NCBI GenBank assembly: GCA_913061505.1
Contig: CAJXSO010000027.1
Coordinates: 1 to 37,233 of the forward strand
Reading direction: 5' to 3'
Source of the DNA: an uncultured Lutimaribacter sp.
GTDB lineage: Bacteria > Pseudomonadota > Alphaproteobacteria > Rhodobacterales > Rhodobacteraceae
DNA: 37,233 bases
Shown: positions 33,994-37,233 of the stretch, piece after piece
How positions within the stretch are numbered: position 1 is the stretch's first letter
Layout of the letters: every line of letters begins with the position of its first letter
The notes under the pieces: model-generated
Seen by the model: only the letters and a program-made list of their open reading frames with translations
Database searches by the model: none
What the model was told of the DNA's origin: nothing
Made by a program: the position numbers and the translations under genes

Positions 33994-34736
33994 TGCGGCC
34001 CAATTTTCCCTATCAGTTAACCGGGCCCATCGGCGCCAAGACGCTGGGCTTGATCGTGCTGCAAACCGACGAGACGCTAGAACAGGATTTTCGCCGGATC
34101 TTTGCCATGCCCGATGTGGCCTTGCATATCACGCGGGTGCCGTCGGGCGATACGGTTACGCCAGACACGCTGACCGAAATGCGCAACCACCTGCCCAGTG
34201 CAGCGGCGCTTTTGCCGCCTGCGGCGCAGTTTGGCGCGGTGGGCTATGGCTGCACCTCGGGCAGCACGCTGATTGGCCCCGATACTGTGGCGGCTTTGGT
34301 GGGTGGGGCGGTGCACACGCAGATGGTGACAAACCCGCTTAGCGCGGCTTTGGCGGCGCTGTCGGCGCTTGGGATTGCGCGGGTGGGGATTGTCTCGCCC
34401 TATATCGCCTCGGTGGCGGGGCCCTTGGCCGATGCCTTTCGCGGCGCGGGCCATCAGGTGCCGCACACACTGTCTTTTGGCGAAGAGGTGGAAGAGCGGG
34501 TGGCGCGGATCGATCCGGCCTCGATCAAGGCGGCGGCGCTGGAATTGGCGGCCACAGGCGATGTGGATGCGGTGTTTATGTCTTGCACCAATTTGCGCAC
34601 CTTGGATGTCATCACCGAGATCGAGGCCGAAACCGGCCTGCCCGCGCTATCGAGCAACCAGGTGCTGGCATGGCACATGGCGCGTGGTGCCGGCGCCTAT
34701 ACGGCCTGGGCGCCGGGGCGGTTGTTTTCCTGCTAA
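33993..34736 (+). CDS. EutA/maleate isomerase-like Asp/Glu racemase superfamily protein
   Basis: 247 aa, Asp/Glu racemase superfamily. Two catalytic-type cysteines are present in the expected places: Cys87 in GYGCTSGSTLIG and Cys198 in FMSCTNLRTLD. The combination matches maleate cis-trans isomerase, arylmalonate decarboxylase and the ectoine-utilisation protein EutA; EutA is favoured by its neighbours. Its ATG shares a base with the M24 gene stop (TAATG), indicating coupling. The true reaction on the operon's substrate cannot be read from sequence. Confidence 0.85.
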   Translation: MRPNFPYQLTGPIGAKTLGLIVLQTDETLEQDFRRIFAMPDVALHITRVPSGDTVTPDTLTEMRNHLPSAAALLPPAAQFGAVGYGCTSGSTLIGPDTVAALVGGAVHTQMVTNPLSAALAALSALGIARVGIVSPYIASVAGPLADAFRGAGHQVPHTLSFGEEVEERVARIDPASIKAAALELAATGDVDAVFMSCTNLRTLDVITEIEAETGLPALSSNQVLAWHMARGAGAYTAWAPGRLFSC

Positions 34737-34877
34737 GCCCCTGCGCCAAATAGCGCTTGCCAGCACCTAAATACGGGTGCAGCCTGCGTTTTGCCGCACA
34801 ACACAGCGCGGCAAAAGCAGGGGCAGGGCGTTGACCAAGGCAAAAGCAAAGACAAAGGCACAGGCAGTGGCACCATC

Positions 34878-36095
34878 ATGAGCGCGGCGCCCCTTTCAAA
34901 CAGCCGCCAGTGGCTGGTGTTGCTGGGCCTTACCCTGGGCGTCACAGTGACCAATGGCTTTGCCCGCTTTGCCTATGGGCTGCTGTTGCCCGCGATGCAG
35001 GTTGAAATGGGCTGGGGCTATGCGCAGGCGGGCTGGCTGAACACCGCCAATGCCTTTGGCTATATTCTGGGCGCGGTGGGCACAATGCTGGCCATTCGCC
35101 GGGTTTCGCCCTCGCGGTTGTTTGTGGTTGGGCTGGGGTGCACGGCGCTGGCGCTATTGGCCACGGGGCTGGATGCCGCGCTATGGTGGCAAACGCTGTG
35201 GCGTGTGCTGGCGGGGGTGTTTGGCGCCATGTCGTTTTCCACCGCGGGCGCCCTGACGGCGGGGCTATTTGCCGATGACCCCCGGCGCAACGCCTTGGCC
35301 ATTGCGATCTTGTTTGGCACGGGCGGTGGTTTGGGCATTGTTCTGGCGGGGGCGGTTTTGCCGCCAATGCTGGCGCTTTATGGCCCGGGGTGGTGGCCCA
35401 TGGGCTGGGTGTTGATTGGGCTTTGCAGCTGTGTTTTCGTGCCTTTGGGCATATGGGCCGGCTGGCAAATGCGGCCGCCCCCGCAGGCGCATCGCCCCGC
35501 CCGCACAGCCCTGCCCAAGCGCCAGATGCTGGCGATGTTTGGCGGCTATGCGGGGTTTGGGCTGGGCTATATCGTTTATCTGACGTTCCTGTCGGCCTGG
35601 ATGACAGCGCAGGCCACCAGCGCCGGGTTTATCGCGCTGGTTTGGGTGGTGTTGGGCCTGTGCATATCGCTCTCGCCGCTGATCTGGCGGCCAGTCTTTG
35701 CGCGCTTTGCCAACGGTGTGCCCTTGTGCCTGATCTTGCTGGGCATCGCGCTGGGATCGGCATTGCCGGTGGTTTTGCCCAGCGGCCCGGCCTTGCTGAT
35801 CTCGGCGGTGGTGTTTGGCCTTTGCGTTTTTATGGCGCCTGGGGCGGTGACGAATTTCGTGCGCCAAAACCTGCCTGCGGCCATCTGGGGGCAGGCGATC
35901 AGCACATTTACGGTGGTGTTTGCCGTGGCCCAAACCCTTGGCCCCTATGGGGCGGGGCTGGTGGGCGATTGGGCAGGCAGCATCGGCACCAGCCTGTTGG
36001 CGGCGGCGGGCGTGTTGGTGCTGGGGGCATTGGTTGCGCTGCTGCAACGCCCGCTGGCCGGCCAAGGGGGCGGTGGGATTGTTGCCAAATCATGA
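34878..36095 (+). CDS. YbfB/YjiJ-type MFS transporter
   Basis: 405 aa, about 12 hydrophobic helices, major facilitator superfamily. The early TNGFARFAYGLLLPAM segment and the WLNTANAFGYILGAV helix are characteristic of the YbfB/YjiJ group. Likely inner-membrane transporter, possibly for the substrate or product of the upstream operon, though a 141-bp gap separates them. ATG 34878 is preferred because hydrophobic sequence begins soon after. The upstream in-frame extension to 34791 encodes a Lys/Gln/Gly-rich low-complexity stretch unlike an MFS N-terminus. The ribosome binding site is weak. Confidence 0.87.
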   Translation: MSAAPLSNSRQWLVLLGLTLGVTVTNGFARFAYGLLLPAMQVEMGWGYAQAGWLNTANAFGYILGAVGTMLAIRRVSPSRLFVVGLGCTALALLATGLDAALWWQTLWRVLAGVFGAMSFSTAGALTAGLFADDPRRNALAIAILFGTGGGLGIVLAGAVLPPMLALYGPGWWPMGWVLIGLCSCVFVPLGIWAGWQMRPPPQAHRPARTALPKRQMLAMFGGYAGFGLGYIVYLTFLSAWMTAQATSAGFIALVWVVLGLCISLSPLIWRPVFARFANGVPLCLILLGIALGSALPVVLPSGPALLISAVVFGLCVFMAPGAVTNFVRQNLPAAIWGQAISTFTVVFAVAQTLGPYGAGLVGDWAGSIGTSLLAAAGVLVLGALVALLQRPLAGQGGGGIVAKS

Positions 36096-36131
36096 TCATT
36101 TTTACAATTTGGGCTAAATTTTCCTTATTCT

Positions 36132-36258
36132 TGCCACGATTGGCTGGTTCTTTGGCCACGAGGGTGCAGGGGTGTGCCCAAGGGGCTTGGCCCCGGTGAC
36201 CATTGAATAGGGGCTAAGTATTTGTAAATGCTTGGCTAACCTGCCACGATAGTTGGCA
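36132..36258. repeat. Direct repeat TGCCACGAT in the gap before the RTX gene
   Basis: TGCCACGAT occurs at 36132-36140 and 36242-36250, 110 bp apart. The second copy forms a small dyad TGCCA-N7-TGGCA (36242-36258) about 45 bp before the RTX start. The 208-bp gap also holds a GGGGC-TTG-GCCCC hairpin but no clear T-tract terminator or promoter. Confidence 0.25.
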
Positions 36259-36303
36259 TGGCCCACGGCGTGCACCCTGCCAGAGTAGGCAAAGGGCAGG
36301 CAT

Positions 36304-37233
36304 ATGGCCACCACATTTGATGTGATTTATCTGGGCAATCCCGGCATCGAAATCGATGTGACCGAGGGAAACACCACCAACGATCAGGTGGCAGCCCTGC
36401 TGGGCAGCAGCTTTGGCACGCTGCAAGATCCGCTGTTTCGCAACATCCAAAGCCTGTCACCCGTGGGTGCGGTGGGGGCGAACTATGACGTGAACAACAG
36501 CGCGCTGTCCGATCGGTTTCGCGTGGATGGCACGGTTTATACCACCGATGGCGTGGGCGTTTATACCGCCACGCTGACCTATATGGATGGCACCACCGCC
36601 ACCGTTACGGCCAAAGTGTTGCAAGCCACCAGCGGTGATTTGTTCCTGGTGCCCGAACTGCCCAGCGATCCTGCCACCCAGGCGATATTGGGCGCAGCCC
36701 CCATTCGCGCCATCAGCTTTGACAGCCTGGGCACCCAAGGCAGCGGCCTGACCGCCGACCGCCCCACTGGCGCCTTTGATAACGGGGTCACGGGCACGGA
36801 CACGAACAACACCTTTACCCCCGGCACGACCGATAGCAACGGCACGCCCGTAACCGCAGGCAATGACGTGATCGATGGCCGGGGCGGCGGCGATTTTATC
36901 GATGCGGGCGCGGGCAATGACACGGTTTACGGTGGTGCTGGCAACGATGTCATTTTCGCAGGCACCGGCGATGATGTGCTGTTTGGCGAATTGGGCGATG
37001 ATTTCATCGACGCGCAAGATGGCAACGATAGCATTTTTGGCGGCCTGGGCGATGACAACCTGCGCGGTGGCACGGGCAACGACCTGATCGATGGCGGCGA
37101 TGGCCAAGAATATATCGAAGGCGGCTTGGGCGACGACACCATCTTTGGCGGCGCCGGCAACGACGATATCCGCGCAGGCGATGGCAATGACGTGGTCGAT
37201 GGCGGCGATGGCCAAGACTATATCGAAGGCGCC
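36304..37233 (+). CDS. RTX calcium-binding protein, C-terminus beyond the window
   Basis: The frame is open to the last base (310 aa seen). Residues 1-180 are a non-repetitive beta-rich N-terminal part (FDVIYLGNPGIEIDVTEGN at the start) without a classical signal peptide. From about 186 onward there are back-to-back GGxGxD-type nonapeptides that bind calcium in a parallel beta-roll. Such proteins are secreted by type I systems via a C-terminal signal, which would lie outside the window. From memory, Rhodobacterales proteins with this kind of N-terminus often end in a Hint autoprocessing domain; this cannot be checked here. Ribosome binding site AGGGCAGG. Confidence 0.88.
   Translation, partial: MATTFDVIYLGNPGIEIDVTEGNTTNDQVAALLGSSFGTLQDPLFRNIQSLSPVGAVGANYDVNNSALSDRFRVDGTVYTTDGVGVYTATLTYMDGTTATVTAKVLQATSGDLFLVPELPSDPATQAILGAAPIRAISFDSLGTQGSGLTADRPTGAFDNGVTGTDTNNTFTPGTTDSNGTPVTAGNDVIDGRGGGDFIDAGAGNDTVYGGAGNDVIFAGTGDDVLFGELGDDFIDAQDGNDSIFGGLGDDNLRGGTGNDLIDGGDGQEYIEGGLGDDTIFGGAGNDDIRAGDGNDVVDGGDGQDYIEGA
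36859..37233 (+). repeat. RTX nonapeptide repeat array with a 108-bp higher-order period
   Basis: About 13-14 nonapeptide units with the GGxGxDxUx pattern run to the window edge. On top of this, the segment starting GATGGCGGCGATGGCCAAGA at 37090 recurs at 37198, nearly identical over about 33 bases. The period is 108 bp, or four nonapeptides (36 aa), pointing to recent duplication of a four-unit block. Confidence 0.9.

Noticed and set aside
31787-34736. Naming the operon a true ectoine-degradation (eut/doe) cluster.
   Set aside because: eutC and eutE are missing, gene order differs, and the M24 protein does not look close to DoeA as remembered; only the functional classes agree.

Overview
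The window is high-GC, densely packed DNA from an alphaproteobacterium, almost certainly a member of the Rhodobacterales (Roseobacter/Rhodobacter group). The main reason is a complete, collinear gene transfer agent (GTA) structural cluster of the Rhodobacter capsulatus RcGTA type. The alphaproteobacterial style of pyruvate dehydrogenase operon, with a lipoyl domain on E1-beta, fits as well. All assignments come from reading protein motifs and gene order; no database search was run.

Positions 1-14324: the GTA head-tail cluster, all on the + strand. It runs small terminase, large terminase, portal, g3.5, prohead protease, capsid, head-tail connectors g6-g8, tail tube g9, g10, g10.1, tape measure g11, distal tail g12, hub g13, peptidase g14 and the giant fibre/hub g15. 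A small unknown gene is coupled to the end. Most junctions overlap or are a few bases apart. Two non-coding spots stand out: the leader (possible promoter, strong terminator hairpin, tiny coupled ORF) and a nested inverted-repeat region between capsid and g6. g10 and g10.1 lie in one frame, separated by a single TAG.

Positions 14339-22922: core metabolism. cysE (+) converges on pdhA-pdhB-pdhC (-) and shares a bidirectional terminator with them. Upstream on the - strand are an FtsB/DivIC-like protein and a thiolase plus FadJ-type beta-oxidation pair. A 20-bp palindrome sits at the pdhA -10 region.

Positions 23096-31602: accessory metabolism. There is an alpha/beta hydrolase, then a three-gene arsenate unit (ArsR-ArsC fusion, ArsJ-associated GAPDH, ArsJ exporter). 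Next come a CoA-transferase and acyl-CoA dehydrogenase pair divergent from a LysR regulator, and a methyltransferase plus Lrp/AsnC regulator pair.

Positions 31632-36095: a tightly overlapping operon divergent from the Lrp gene. It encodes a diaminopropionate ammonia-lyase-like PLP enzyme, an M24 aminopeptidase/hydrolase and a EutA/maleate-isomerase-like protein, followed by an MFS transporter. It resembles a rearranged, partial ectoine-utilisation (eut) set, but the substrate is unknown. The window ends inside an RTX calcium-binding protein gene.

I did not find a wholly new multi-gene system. The best candidates for undescribed biology are the leader and intergenic RNA structures of the GTA operon, the g10/g10.1 in-frame stop, and the unassigned PLP/M24/EutA-like operon.
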